DNA of 64,000 bases from RYN-230 sp963844695 (GTDB taxonomy: Bacteria > Actinomycetota > Actinomycetes > Streptosporangiales > Streptosporangiaceae), in the NCBI GenBank assembly GCA_963844695.1, contig CAWJPL010000007.1:124001-188000 (forward strand), read 5' to 3'. A program made the translations under genes and the position numbers. Of this stretch, positions 46,442 to 57,628 are shown in pieces. Each line of letters begins with the position of its first letter. The stretch's first letter is position 1. The notes below the pieces were generated by a model. That model was not told the DNA's origin, made no database searches, and worked only from the letters and a program-made list of their open reading frames with translations.

Positions 46442-47575
46442 CTAGACGATCCGTTCCTTCAGCTCGCTGATCACAGCGATCGGGCTGGGGTCGACCCCGA
46501 TCGCGATGCCCAGGTACACGGTGGCGTAGTCGATCAGCTGGATCAGGCTGGCCAGCCGCTGCAGCGGCGTGTCACCGTCCGCGGCGAGCTCGCTCACCCC
46601 GATCCCGCGCTGCGCCGCCAGCTCGGCCGACACCTCGCGCCTGCGGGCCACCTGCGGGTGCTCCTGGCCGTCCCGCAGGATGACGAGCCGCAACGGCACC
46701 GGCGGGCGCGGATCCTTCTCCTCGTCCAGCACCACCTCGCCCTCGGCCGGCCACGGGGCAAAGGGGCCGTCGAACACCACCACCTGGTTGTGGTTGGCCT
46801 CGGGCAGCACCCCGGTGACCGCCGGGTACTTGGCGTTCTCGTTCAGCTGGCCACCGAACCGGGTGGCCGCCACGCCGGTCAGCGGCGAGCTGCCCCAGAT
46901 CATGGGCAGCGTCCCGGCCAGCTCGAGGGCCAGCGTCTTGGCCGGGTTGACGAACGACTCACTGTCGGGCCGGCAGAGGTGCGAGACCCGCTCCAGGTCC
47001 GCGGCGGCCGCCTCGAGCCCCGCCGCCGGGATGTCTGCCACGCCCAGCTGGTCCGCCACGATCATCAGCGGCACGGCCAGGCTCCACAGCATCACGCGCG
47101 GCATGCCCGCGGGCTCGACGGGGATGAACGGGGCCCGGGCCTGCTCGGCGATCAGGGCCAGCGCCGAGCCCGGACGGCCCACGGCGAGCAGCGGGCAGCC
47201 CCGGCGCACGGCTTCCTCCGCGGCTGACAGGGTCTCCTCGGTCTGGCCCGAGCAGGACACCGCGATAACCAGGTCGGCCGCACCGACCCAGCCCGGCAGC
47301 CGGTAGTCGTGCTGCGTGACGACCGGCAAGGCGGCACCGGGGCCGCAGACCGCGGCGAGCACCTCCCCCGCCATCCCCGAGCCGCCCATCCCGGCGACCA
47401 CGATCGACCTCGGGCGGCCGGCCGAGAGCACCGGGCCCAGGTCCGTGTCGGCGGTGACCCGCGCCAAAGTGCGCACCTGGGCGGCCGCCGACGCCACCTG
47501 CCGGAGCACGCCACCCGGATCTCCAGCCTCCAGCAGGGCCAGGTCGTCCAGGCGGTCCTGCGGGGCTAGGGTCAC
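46442..47575 (-). CDS. SIS-domain phosphoglucose/phosphomannose isomerase-like protein
   Basis: 377 residues from GTG 47575, overlapping the Trm112-like stop (GTGA). Two SIS folds: GMGGSGMAGEVLAA and SCSGQTEETLSAAEE, and a C-terminal bifunctional PGI/PMI domain (FGGQLNENAKYPAV, EANHNQVVVFDG). Equivalent to M. tuberculosis Rv3256c by synteny. It would interconvert fructose-6-P with glucose-6-P or mannose-6-P, feeding the ManB phosphomannomutase encoded upstream. Confidence 0.88.
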   Translation of the reverse strand: MTLAPQDRLDDLALLEAGDPGGVLRQVASAAAQVRTLARVTADTDLGPVLSAGRPRSIVVAGMGGSGMAGEVLAAVCGPGAALPVVTQHDYRLPGWVGAADLVIAVSCSGQTEETLSAAEEAVRRGCPLLAVGRPGSALALIAEQARAPFIPVEPAGMPRVMLWSLAVPLMIVADQLGVADIPAAGLEAAAADLERVSHLCRPDSESFVNPAKTLALELAGTLPMIWGSSPLTGVAATRFGGQLNENAKYPAVTGVLPEANHNQVVVFDGPFAPWPAEGEVVLDEEKDPRPPVPLRLVILRDGQEHPQVARRREVSAELAAQRGIGVSELAADGDTPLQRLASLIQLIDYATVYLGIAIGVDPSPIAVISELKERIV

Positions 47576-47757
47576 GACGGAGTTCCCGGCTGCCGCGCCT
47601 CGTCGACCAGGAGCACCGGGATATCGTCGCGCACGGGGTAGGCCAGGCCGCAGTCCTCGCCGGTGCACACCAGCTCGCTGGCGGCCTCATCCACGCGCAG
47701 CGGGGCGTGGCACTTCGGGCAGGCGAGAATGTCGAGCAGCCAGTCGTCGATCTTCAC
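47572..47757 (-). CDS. Trm112-like zinc-ribbon protein
   Basis: 61 residues, ATG 47757. Four candidate zinc ligands, CPKC and CTGEDC, and the motif YPVRDDIPVLL that defines the family. In eukaryotes and archaea Trm112 activates methyltransferases; in actinobacteria the small stand-alone gene between manB and the isomerase has no proven role. Stop overlaps the isomerase start. Confidence 0.9.
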   Translation of the reverse strand: MKIDDWLLDILACPKCHAPLRVDEAASELVCTGEDCGLAYPVRDDIPVLLVDEARQPGTPS

Positions 47758-47805
47758 TAGTTCTCCACAAGTGCGTGGGTCTGTGGGAAAGCCCGGAGAT
47801 CCGGG

Positions 47806-49152
47806 CTAACCGCGCACGATGCCGAGCACCTCGTCGCGCAGCCTGAGCATAGTGTCCTCGTCCGATGCCTCCAGATTCAGCCGGAGCAACGGTTCGGTGT
47901 TGGACGGGCGCAGGTTGAACCACCAGCCGTCGCCGGTGACGGTCAGCCCGTCGAGCTCGTCGAAGGTGACGCCGGGCCGGCTGGCGAACTCCGCGCGGAC
48001 CCGCGCGGTGGCCCCGGCCTGGTCGGCTACCTCGCTGTTGAGTTCGCCGGTGGCCACGTACCGGCCGTAACCAGCCAGAACGTCGGACAGCGGGGCGTCC
48101 TGCTCGCCGAGCGCGGCCAGCACGTGCAGGGCCGCGAGCATCCCGGAGTCGGCGTACCAGAAGTCACGGAAGTAGAAGTGGCCGGAGTGCTCGCCGCCGA
48201 ACACGGCCCCCGTCTCAGCCATCCGCGCCTTGATGAACGAGTGCCCGACACGAGTTCGTATGGGGATACCGCCGTGCTCGGTGATGATCTCGGGCACTGC
48301 GCGGGAGGTGATCAGGTTGTGGATGACGGCGGCGCCGGGCTCGCGGGCCAGCTCCCGGACGGCGATGAGCGCGGTGAGCACCGAAGGTGAGACAACGGCT
48401 CCGCGCTCGTCCACCACGAAGCAGCGGTCCGCGTCCCCGTCGAAGGCCAGGCCGATGTCGGCCCCCGAGTCAATCACCGCGCGCTGCAGGTCGCGCAGGT
48501 TCTGCGGATCGATCGGGTTGGCCTCGTGGTTCGGGAAGGTCCCGTCCAGCTCGAAGTAGAGCGGCACCACGGTGATCGGCAGCCCCTCGAAGACCTTCGG
48601 GACGGTGTGCCCGGCCATCCCGTTCCCCGCGTCCACGGCCACCTTCAGCGGCCGGATGGCGGACAGATCGACCAGCTTCTTGAGATGGCTGGCGTAGCCG
48701 GCGAGCAGGTCCCGCTGCACGATCACGCCGGGAGTGCCGTGGTACGGCGGCAGGCCCTGAGCGGCCGCGTCCCGCAGCTCGATCAGCCCGGTGTCCCGGC
48801 CGACCGGCCGGGCCCCTTCCCGGCACAGCTTGATCCCGTTGTACTTGGCCGGGTTGTGGCTGGCCGTGATCATCGCGCCGGGCATGCCCAGGCTGCCGCT
48901 CGCGTAGTACAGCACGTCGGTCGAGCCGAGGCCGCCCTCGATGACGTCGGCGCCCTGGGACGTGGCGCCCCGGGCGAACGCCTCGGCCAGCGGGCGGGAC
49001 GAGGTCCGCATGTCGTGCACGGTGACCACACTGGGGGCGCCGGTAAGCCGGACGAACGCGGCCCCCACCGATTCGGCGACGTCCTCGTCGAGTTCGTCGG
49101 GGACGATCCCGCGGACGTCATAGGCCTTGAAGATCTTCTCGTAGGAGCCCAC
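47806..49152 (-). CDS. manB: Phosphomannomutase/phosphoglucomutase
   Basis: 448 residues, ATG 49152. Alpha-D-phosphohexomutase: phosphoserine loop ITASHNPAKYNG, metal loop FDGDADR, sugar-binding GGEHSGH, phosphate-binding RPSNTEPLLR. Makes mannose-1-phosphate for GDP-mannose and so for glycolipids, polysaccharides and protein mannosylation. Same neighbourhood as M. tuberculosis manB (Rv3257c). Confidence 0.95.
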   Translation of the reverse strand: MGSYEKIFKAYDVRGIVPDELDEDVAESVGAAFVRLTGAPSVVTVHDMRTSSRPLAEAFARGATSQGADVIEGGLGSTDVLYYASGSLGMPGAMITASHNPAKYNGIKLCREGARPVGRDTGLIELRDAAAQGLPPYHGTPGVIVQRDLLAGYASHLKKLVDLSAIRPLKVAVDAGNGMAGHTVPKVFEGLPITVVPLYFELDGTFPNHEANPIDPQNLRDLQRAVIDSGADIGLAFDGDADRCFVVDERGAVVSPSVLTALIAVRELAREPGAAVIHNLITSRAVPEIITEHGGIPIRTRVGHSFIKARMAETGAVFGGEHSGHFYFRDFWYADSGMLAALHVLAALGEQDAPLSDVLAGYGRYVATGELNSEVADQAGATARVRAEFASRPGVTFDELDGLTVTGDGWWFNLRPSNTEPLLRLNLEASDEDTMLRLRDEVLGIVRG

Positions 49153-49476
49153 TGAGGCCCTGCCTCCCGTATCTAACCCGGCGGTCGCGCGCCCGGGTCC
49201 GTTCGCGTCATTTCCGGCTGGCCGCCCACGCGGGTCCGGCTACTGGCGCTGGGCCATGGCAGCGGCCTGCCGCACCAGCCCACCGCACTAGCCCACCGCA
49301 CTGCGGGCCACACTGCCGCAGTCAGCGCCGCGCCGGCGCCGGCTTTATGAGGTGCTGGGATACCTCTGCCCAAATATTCCGCGGAACCCCACCCGCCCCG
49401 GCGCCAGCGGCCGGCTGGCCGCCGGAACATGGACACCGAGCCTACCGGCCCGTCGCGGGCCCGGAGGGCGGCCGGC
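49153..49476. other. 324-base gene-free region upstream of manB
   Basis: Holds the promoter region of manB. No ORF, hairpin-T tract or strong promoter recognised. A short repeated phrase GCCCACCGCACT occurs near 49280-49300. Confidence 0.4.
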
Positions 49477-49842
49477 TTAGCTCAGCCGGTCCCGCGCGTC
49501 GGGTGAGGAGCGCAGCACCCGCAGGTGGCCGCGCCTGCCCACCTCGACGCCCTGGCCGACCGGCTCGCCGGCCGGCGGCAGGGCGGCCTCACGCACCGCG
49601 TTGGCCAGCGCTTCCAGGTCATCGGTCTCTGGCGGGGCAGGTTCGACCGGGAGCCGGACGACTTCCCACCCGCGTGGCGCGGTCAGCCGGTCGGCATGCG
49701 CCGAGCACAGGTCGTAGCAGTGCGGCTCGACGTACGCGGCGAGCGGGCCGAGTACCGCCGTGGAGTCGCGGTACACGTACGTCAGCGTGTACACGGCCGG
49801 GCGCTTGCAGGCCGGCCGTGAGCAACGGCGGGTGCTCACCAT
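49477..49842 (-). CDS. DUF3499 protein
   Basis: 121 residues, ATG 49842. Begins MVSTRRCSRPACKRPAVYTL, then DSTAVLGPLAAYVEPHCYDLC; four Cys and two His (CSRPAC, HCYDLCSAH) suggest a zinc-binding fold. Positional equivalent of Rv3258c in M. tuberculosis. Function unknown but widely conserved in actinobacteria. Divergent from the metallopeptidase-like gene. Confidence 0.85.
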   Translation of the reverse strand: MVSTRRCSRPACKRPAVYTLTYVYRDSTAVLGPLAAYVEPHCYDLCSAHADRLTAPRGWEVVRLPVEPAPPETDDLEALANAVREAALPPAGEPVGQGVEVGRRGHLRVLRSSPDARDRLS

Positions 49843-50088
49843 GACGGGCCGCCGGCCGGGTCGCACTGGTTCGTGGCGTGCCAGCGCGACCGGCGGGGAG
49901 AGGGGTCGCGTGCATCGCTCACAACGGCTGACCGTACCCATCCGCGGGCGGTAACGCCACCACCCGGGGCACACTGCACGATCGTGTCTCGCTCAGCGAC
50001 CCGATCAGCGGCCGCGAACGGGCCCTGCCGCACCCGCGCGGCGCGGCCGCCGGGCGCCCGGCGAGCACCCGGGATACCCTCGGCAACT

Positions 50089-50571
50089 GTGCACACCGGT
50101 GAGGCGGACGGGGACAAGCCCCCGGAAGACCGCGCCCGGATCAGGCGGCGGGACCGGCATGGGCGCGGGCTTCGCGGCGTGCTGGCCCCGCCCGGGGTGC
50201 CCCTGCACCGGAGCCGGTCGCAGCGGTTCGACGAGCTCATCCTGGAGGCCGTCGCCCGGCTGGAGCCGCGCTGGGAGGCCCAGCTGTCCGGGGTGGAGTT
50301 CGCGGTCGAGGAGATCCCGCCGCCGGACCCGCCCGGCCTCGGGCCGGAGAGCGTGTCCCTGGCCCGGCTGGATCCCGGCTCGCCAGGCACAGCGGGCGGG
50401 ACGGTGGCCCGGCCGCCGCGGATCGTGGTGTACCGGCGGCCGCTGTCGGCGCGCGCCGACAGCGAGGACGAACTGGGCGAACTCGTCTTCGAGGTGGTGG
50501 TGGAGGAGTTCGCCCGGCTGCTTGGCGTCGACCCGGAGGACGTGGATCCGGGCTTCGGGGACGTGGACTGA
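50089..50571 (+). CDS. Metallopeptidase-family protein with degenerate zinc site
   Basis: 160 residues from GTG 50089. Begins with a basic region (RRRDRHGRGLRGVLAPPGVP), then a zincin-like domain: RFDELILEAVARLEPRW, VEFAVEEIPP, IVVYRRPL. At the place of the usual HExxH helix it reads VVVEEFARLLGV: Glu is kept but both His are missing (alignment by eye). So it is probably not an active protease. Positional equivalent of Rv3259. Related proteins beside DUF3499 in other actinobacteria seem to share this loss. Confidence 0.8.
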   Translation: MHTGEADGDKPPEDRARIRRRDRHGRGLRGVLAPPGVPLHRSRSQRFDELILEAVARLEPRWEAQLSGVEFAVEEIPPPDPPGLGPESVSLARLDPGSPGTAGGTVARPPRIVVYRRPLSARADSEDELGELVFEVVVEEFARLLGVDPEDVDPGFGDVD

Positions 50572-50613
50572 CCGGGTTCACGGCCCGGAGTCGTAACCCT
50601 GGCCCACGGCGGC

Positions 50614-52177
50614 TCACGGCACGGCGGAGATGGCCTCGTTGCGGACCGGGGGCAGCGGGATCGTGACCAGCGAGCTGGCCACCGGGAGCAGCGACTGCAG
50701 CGCGCCGCCTGTCCCGCTGGCCGAGATCACGCGGCCCGCGTAGACCGGGCCCGAGCCCGCCAGCGGCGAGATCACCACCGCGAACGGCGTGCCACGCGGC
50801 ACCTTGGGCACCGCCTTGAGCGTCACCACGACGCTCTTCCCGGAACTGATCTGCACTGTCTGGGTAGTGCGCGCCGAGCCCGCAGCGGAGATCTGGGCCA
50901 CGCTCACCCGCGCTGTGGCGTGCGGCGCGGACAGGATCAGCGCCGACGCCCGGCCGGCGCCGGTCACGTTGTCCGCGATCACGCCCTGTTCCTCGATCGC
51001 GGGCACGGCCGCGGTGAAGGAGCCCGGCGAGCCGTTCGTGCCCCCGGGGATCATGATGGTCGCGGCGACCGGGGCGCTGGCGGTCAGCTTGATCGCGGCC
51101 GGGATCCCCGCCAGCGACGGCAGCGAGACCTCCGCGGCGGACCCGCCGGGGATGTCGATGCCGCCCGCCCCGGTGGGCACGTAGGTGCCGCGGGACGTGA
51201 CCGCGGAGACCGAGACGTTCGCGTCCTTCACGCCGGGCACCGAGAGGTAGAGGTTGCGGCTGCCGGCCGCGGCCGGCAGGCCCGGGATCACCAGGTGGGT
51301 GGACGGGGCCTGGGCGGCGGGCAGCCACGCCCCCGCGCCCGTGCCGGTGCTCTCCTGGACCGCGGCGACCACCTGCCCCACGCTGGTCCGCACGTGCAGG
51401 GCGAGCGACCGGGAGTTGCGCAGCACCGGGGCCAGCGACTGGACGATCATCCCGTGCGGCGGCACGGTGATCCCGTTATCGGTGGTGTTCTGCAGGGGCC
51501 CGGCGTCGGTGAAGATGTCCACGTCCGCGTCGGCCGGCTGGCTGCTCGCGTTCATCAGGTACACCTGGATGCGCCCGGCGGTGCGCTGTCCCGGGCCGAC
51601 GAACCAGAAGTCGGTACCAGGGCTGCTGCAGGCCGCGGTGGGCAGGTCCGTTCCGGCGGTCTGCTCGACGTCCAGGCCCTGGGCCAGCGCCCCGCTGGCC
51701 TGAACCACGACACCGCCCCGGGTGGCCGTGGACACGACCGTGGTCGTGCTGGGCTTGCCCTTGGCACCAGCCTGGGCCCGGGTGGTGTGGTCAACGCTCA
51801 CGGTGGCGAGCCGCGGCGTGCCCGGCCTTGGTGATGCGGAACACCGCCGGGCCGGCGGTGCTGCCGCCCTGGCCCGCCAGCCGGGTTACGACCGCCGACC
51901 CGGAGGACACCGGGCCGGAACTGCCCGTGCCCTGGCTGCCCGTGCTCTGGCTGCCTGGGGACGCCATCACCGCGATGCCGCCGCCCCGGCTGAACTGGGT
52001 CCCTGGCGCGGGGCAGACCCGGGTTACCGAGGTCACCGGGACCGAGCGCGGGGCCGCGGGCGTCGACCCAGCGCTGACCGCGATGGGGTGCCGCAGGCCA
52101 GCCAGCGCGTAGAGGCCACCCAGCAGGACGACCACCACGGCCGCGAACAGAACCCGGCTGCCGCGCAGGTTCCTCAC
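50614..52177 (-). CDS. DUF5719 membrane-anchored extracytoplasmic protein (one frameshift)
   Basis: About 520 residues. GTG 52177 overlaps the glycosyltransferase stop (GTGA). N-terminal anchor helix (VLFAAVVVVLLGGLYALAGL), then TSVTRVCPAPGTQFSRGGGI. At about 51820-51840 the frame shifts from ITKAGHAA into PRLATVSVDHTT, continuing to 50614 with the beta-rich DUF5719 body (CSSPGTDFWFVGPGQRTAGR, VQVYLMN-type strands). The family usually accompanies this glycosyltransferase near whiB and manB; it may act in the same envelope glycan pathway. Confidence 0.82.
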
Positions 52178-55100
52178 CAGTCACCCTCCCCCGGCTCATC
52201 TGCGGGATCACGGCCCCGGGTCACGTGCGCGCGGCTGCTGGAGTAGTCCTCGGGAGCGGGATACTCGGGGCCGGGGTACTCCGTGCCGGAGTACTCCCCG
52301 GTACCGGGCTCGTCGTGGCCGGAGTACCGGGGACCGGGATAGTCGCTGCCCCGGTACTCGGGGGCGGGGTACTCCGGGGCGGGGTACTCAGGGACGGGGT
52401 ACTCAGGGACGGGGTACTCAGGGACGGGGTACTCAGCGGCCGGGAACTCGGCGGGCACGTACCCAGCGCCCTCGTGGGCTGCGTGTGGCTCCGCGGGGCC
52501 GGGAAAGCCCCCGCTGCCCGCGGCGGGCTCTGGCCAGGCGGAGCCGGAGCGACCGGCGCTGGACCAGGCCGAACCAGACCCACCCGGATGAGAACCACCC
52601 GGGCTGGACCAGGCCGAACCAGACCCATCGGGATTCGCCCAGTCCGAGCCGGACTCGCCAGCATGGGACCGGGACGAGTCCTCGGGGTAGCCGCCGGACC
52701 GGGAGCGCCCGGCCGCGTAACCGGCGGACTCCGGGTAGGCCGGCGCACCCGGATAGGCCCCGTCCGGCGGTGCGGCGTCGGGATAGCCCGCCCCGCGCCG
52801 GCCGGAACCGGCCGGCGGGATGCCCGGCTCAGCCGGGTAACCCCCGGAGGCCGTCCCCCGCCGCGGCGGCAGCACGTCGTCATCGCCGGGCAGCCGGCCA
52901 CGGCTCACCCGCCGTCCGCCGCCCTGGCCGGCCTGGGGATACTGGCCACTGCCGTAGGCCCCGCTCCCGTGGGCCGGGCCGCCGTCACCGTAGCCAGCAC
53001 GGCTGTACCCGCCACTGTTGTCGCCTGGCCCGGCTGTCGCCAGCCCGGCTGTCGCTACCACTGGTGTAGCCGCCAGTGCTGTAGCCACCGCTGCGCTGGC
53101 CAGGACGGCCAGGTCCGGAGTCGCCCTGCCCGGGACCGCCGTAGCTGGTCTCGCCATAACCGGTGCCCTCGTAGTCGGGCCCGCCGTAACCGGCACCGCG
53201 GTACTCGCCGCTGGGGTATTCACCGCTGCCGTATGAGGGGCTCGGGTAGGGGCCGCTGGTATCCCCGGGCCCGCGACGGCGCGGGCCGGTGCCCACCCCA
53301 CCGCGATGCCCGGTCGCGGCGTACTGATCCGGCGGGTACTCAGGGCTGGCGTCACCTCGCCGGCTGCCGTCGTGCCCGGCGCGGCCGCGCCCATCAGCGC
53401 TCGTTCCGGGCGCCGACGACACCGCCGTCTCCGGCTCCGGGGCGCTGCGTTCCTTGGTCTTCCGGCCTCGCAGCCATCGTTTGCGGCCGCCCCGGCCGGC
53501 AGCCGGGTCATCGTCCTGGCCGCCAGCGGGTTCCGCGCCCGCCAACGCCGACCGTGGCGGCCGCTGTGGGGCGGCGCACCGACTTGTTCCCAGGGCGCGC
53601 TCCCCCGGTCCCGCAGCGACGTCGGGCTGTCGTCCTGGTCCCAGAAGCCCCCGCCGGCCGGGGAGCCGGCCGCTGAGCCGGCCGGGGCCGGGGGCAGGTC
53701 CGCCGGGAGCAGGTCCGCCGGAGCAGGTCGCGGCGGCCGGCGGCATCAGACCCGAAACCGTCCGCCTCCCCGAAACCCGTCGTGGCCGCCGCCCCGGCGT
53801 CCATCGCCAGGTCAGCTCCCGGGAAAGCGTCGAGGTCTTCGTTTTCGTGCCGTGCGGAGCGGGAGGAGCCGACCGTCCCGCGCCGGCCTGCGCCCGGCCC
53901 GCTGAGCGGTGCGCCGGGTCCCGATGTGCCTGGTCCCGAGGCCGCGGCCCGGCGCCCAGGCCTGCCCGGGGTCCGGTCTGCGGCCGCCCCGTCCGGTGCC
54001 GCGCGCGTCCCGCCGGCCCGGCGGGGGCCTGCGCCGCTGCGGCCCGCACCAGCCCGGCCCGCAGCCGCCGCCCGGCGGGACAGCCGGCTGCCCCGGGACG
54101 GTTCCTCGGCCTCGCCGGGCACGCTCCCGGGCTCCAGCCCGGATTCCAGCCCCGGCTCGGCGAGCTCCTCCGGCTTCTCGCGGCCGCGTTCCCGGCGGCC
54201 GCCCGCGGTTCGTTCCGTTGCGGCGCCGGCGGCGCTCTCGCCGGGGAGCCGGGCGCCCGGCAGCCCGAGGGCGATCACCACCAGCAGGGCCAGCGCCTCC
54301 AGCACCACGATCAGGGTCCGGCTCAGCTGGCTGTGGGAGATGTCGAGCGTGCCGCCGCCGGCCGGGAGCCGGAAGGCCTGGGCCCAGCTGCCGGCCGGCG
54401 AGGGGACAGACTGCAGCGCCGTGCCGTTGAGGGTGGCGGTCCAGCCGCCGGCCGGCTCAGCCAGCTCCAGCGTGCCGCCGCTGCGCGGTGCCGCCGCCGA
54501 GACGCCCACCGGCCCGGAAGGCACCGAGACCAGCTGGCCGTCCGGCTCGAGGACCCGGACACGGGCCGCGGTCCGCGTCACCCGCCACAGCTGGAAGGTG
54601 GACGTCCTGCTCACCGGGCGCAGGTCGGCGACACCGTTCAGGGTGCTGGCCAGCGCGATGCTGGCCGGCGCGGGCAGCAGCACGTAGCCGATGCCCATCG
54701 CCGCCAGGGCCTGGCCCTCGTCCTGGGCGTCCCCGCCGCCCGGCGCGGCCAGGGTGGACACGACGGCGTCCAGGGTGCGCTGGGCGGCCGGGGGCTGGGC
54801 CAGGTCGGTAGCGCCCAGCAGCGGGTCGGCGCCGCGGAGCACGTCGTAGGTAATGGTCCCGTGCTCGGCGCGCAGGACGAGGGTGCGCAACCGCTGCCCG
54901 GTGTTGGCGGACACACTGACGAACGGGGGGAGCACCGGCCCGGCCGCCCCGCCGACCGGGCCCCGGACCCCGGTGGCCACCCAGGAACCCGCAGCCAGCA
55001 GCGGCGCGCTGCACGCCACCACGATCAGGAGCAGGACGCCGAGCCCGGCCGGGCGGCGCCACCGTCCCTCACCGAGCTGGGCGGGCAGGGCATCGGCCGC

Positions 55101-57311
55101 CACGACCGCCGCGAGCACCAGGCCGGCCGCCGCGATCGCGAGCGAGATCCCGGGCCAGGCCACCACGCGCTTGCTGGCGTCCTCCGTGGTCAGCAGCATC
55201 CGGCTCACGGCGATCGAGACCAGCAGGCCGAGCAGGGCTACCGACCAGCCCGCCATGACCAGGGACCGCCGGGCGGTGAGCAGCAGGGCACCCAGCGCGG
55301 CCAGGGCCAGCCCGCCCATCACCCAGAACGGTGGCAGGCCGGGGCCGCCTGGCGAGAACAGCAGCAGTGACCGGGCGGGCAGGGCCGCCGTGGCCAGCCC
55401 GGGCACCTTGTTCCCGGCCTCGAGGAACAGCAGGGACGGCCGGGTGGCGACGTCGAGCGTCCACGGCAGCAGCAGCACCGGGGGCACGACCACGGTGATG
55501 CCCAGGTTGAGCAGCATGCCCCGGCCCGACCGGCGGAAGACCACCGCCGCGAGCAGGGCCGCCAGGACAGCGACGACCCAGACCAGCGGCACGAAGGCGG
55601 CTGCTATCGCGACGACCAGGCCGGTCGCCCAGGCGGCGCGGCGGGCCCGGCGCGGGGCCTCGGTGAAGATCCGGGCGGCCAGCACGGCGATGACGGGGAT
55701 GAGGACGAAGACCACGGCCGAGCCGAACCGGCCGGCCGCTACCGCGCCCATGCCGACCGGCAGCAGCGCGTAGGCGGCCGCGGCCCAGACCCGGGCCAGG
55801 ACTGACTTGGTCACCCGGCGGGTCGCGAGGAAGGCCGTCAGCCCGGCGAGCGGGATGGCACCGATCATGATGACGTCGATGGCCAGCCAGGGCTTGCCAC
55901 CGAGCACCGTGGCGAGCGCGGCGACGACCGCCACATAGGGCGGGGCGGAGGTGGCTGATCCGATCCCGGCCGGGTGGAACCCTTGCAGGTACTCGTGCCA
56001 GAGCGCGGCCGCGCCACCCCAGGCTGGGGTCAGCGCCCCGCCGGTCAGCGTGCCCGCGCCCAGCAGCGAGCGCTCCGCGACCAGCGCGATGATGGTGAGC
56101 CCGGCCACCAGCAGGACAGCCGGGTGGGTCAGGATCCGCTGCGCGAGGCCGGTGTCCACGAGCATGAAGTCGTCGTCGGCCGGGTCGTCCGTGGCGTGAT
56201 GGCTGCCCGCGGTGTCGATCTGGGTTGACGTGTAGAACACGCTCGCGGCGAACTCTGCCAGGCGCCGTACGGAGTGGCCGGGAGGCAGGTCGGCGCGCAG
56301 GCGGCCGTACGCGGCCCGGCGGCCCCGGGCCCGGCGCCGCCGGGCCGCGGCCAGCTGCAGCGGGTGCCCGAGGACCGACCCGACCCCGGCGCACTCGTCG
56401 AGGGCGGCCCGGGGGCGCTTGGCGAGCAGGAAGAACACCGTGCGCAGGGCGGACAGCACCAGGTTGCCGGCCAGCGCGGACAGCGCGGGCCACAGGGGCA
56501 GGTTGGCCAGCAGCGTGAGCAGCGCGTTGTGCCGGTCCATCCGGCGCGGCCGGGGGGCAGCGGACGGCGTGCGCCGGTTGCGGGCCGTGGCCTCGAGGTG
56601 GTAGACGACGGCGTCGGTGACCACCCGCACCCGGTGCCCGGCGGCGTGCACCCGCCAGCAGAAGTTGACGTCGTCGCGCAGCAGCGGCATGGCCGGGTCG
56701 AAACCGCCGACCTGATCCCAGACATCCCGGCGGACGAGCATCCCGGCGGAGCTCACCGCCATGACGTCGCGGTCCCCGTCGTGCTGACCCTGGTCCACCT
56801 CGCGGGGTTCGATGCCAGTGATCCGGCGGCCGGCCCCGTCGATGGTGATCCCGGTCTCGAGCAGCACCCGGCGGTCGGCCCAGTCCATCACCTTCGGTCC
56901 GAGCACCGCCGCCGAGCGCGCTTCAGCCGCGCCGCGCAGCAACTGCTCCAGGGCGTCCGGAGCGGGCTCGCAGTCGTCATGCAGCAGCCAGACCCACTCG
57001 GTCCGCTCACCCGGGGCCAGCCCGGCCGGCCCGGGGACGTTGGTGTTGGCCGCCCGGTGCCGGAGCGCGTGCGCGATAGCCGCGCCGTACCCGGTCTTGC
57101 GGTCCATCCCGAACACCACCGAGCGGCCCAGCAGCTCGGCGAGCACGGCGCCGCTGCGGTCCCGGCTGCCGGTGTCCACGGCGACAACCCGCTGCACCGG
57201 CCGGGTCTGGCCGAGCAGCGCCTCCGCGATATGCGGCAGCCACGCGGCGCCATCGTGAGCGACGATCACCGCGGTGACGACGTGCTGGCCCTGCGTGTTA
57301 GTTGTCGACAC
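52174..57311 (-). CDS. Giant GT2 glycosyltransferase with membrane domain and repetitive tail (three frameshifts)
   Basis: About 1,710 residues. N-terminal GT2 domain (1-330): VTAVIVAHDGAAWLPH, VDTGSRDRS, metal Asp in LLHDDCEP, RDDVNFCWRVHAAGH. Then about twelve helices (400-830), an extracytoplasmic domain, a last helix (LIVVLEALALLVVIALGLPG) and a huge disordered tail. Frame shifts near 53720, 53520 and 53040 keep the tail open: GGFWDQDD, KRWLRGRKTKERSAPEPE, then Tyr/Pro/Glu repeats to GEGDW. The tail includes EYPVP units from a 15-base array. Function: envelope or secreted glycan synthesis by family. A tail this long is unusual. Start ATG 57311 (STTNTQGQHVV). Confidence 0.82.
52366..52440. 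repeat. Five 15-base tandem repeats encoding EYPxP units
   Basis: Units GGGGTACTCAGGGAC (52381, 52396, 52411) flanked by variants at 52366 and 52426; on the coding strand they give VPEYP/APEYP repeats in the glycosyltransferase tail. Confidence 0.95.
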
Positions 57312-57622
57312 GAGTCCGCTTGCTGGTCAGAATGGGCACCTGCTAGGGCGCCACCAGCTGTCCACTCGAGGGCCCAGCCGGGGCGGGTACGCGTGAACAA
57401 TACGCGACCCGATACCGGCCAGGCAGGCACTCTGGACGCTTCAGTGCAGACCGCTGCCACCCGGGCAGCCGTGCCCCCTCGGCCGTCGTGCGGCCCAAGC
57501 TGCACGGCTGTCCAGGCAGTGAACCGGCGGTGACCAACAGTGGCCTCCGACGTCAGCGAACAGACCGGACGGACTAGCCCTGTTCCGGGCTAGCCCAGTC
57601 CGGGACGGTCAGACCGGGACGG
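57312..57622. other. 311-base gene-free region between whiB and the glycosyltransferase
   Basis: Likely carries the glycosyltransferase promoter. AT-richer GTGAACAATACGCGACCCGATACC near 57392-57415 may contain it, but no clear -35/-10 pair was found. The last 28 bases overlap a 14-base tandem duplication. Confidence 0.4.
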
Positions 57623-57628
57623 TCAGAC
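57601..57628. repeat. 14-base tandem duplication at the whiB stop
   Basis: CGGGACGGTCAGAC occurs at 57601 and 57615. The second copy contains the whiB stop codon (57623-57625) and so covers the last codon; the first lies outside the gene. Confidence 0.9.
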
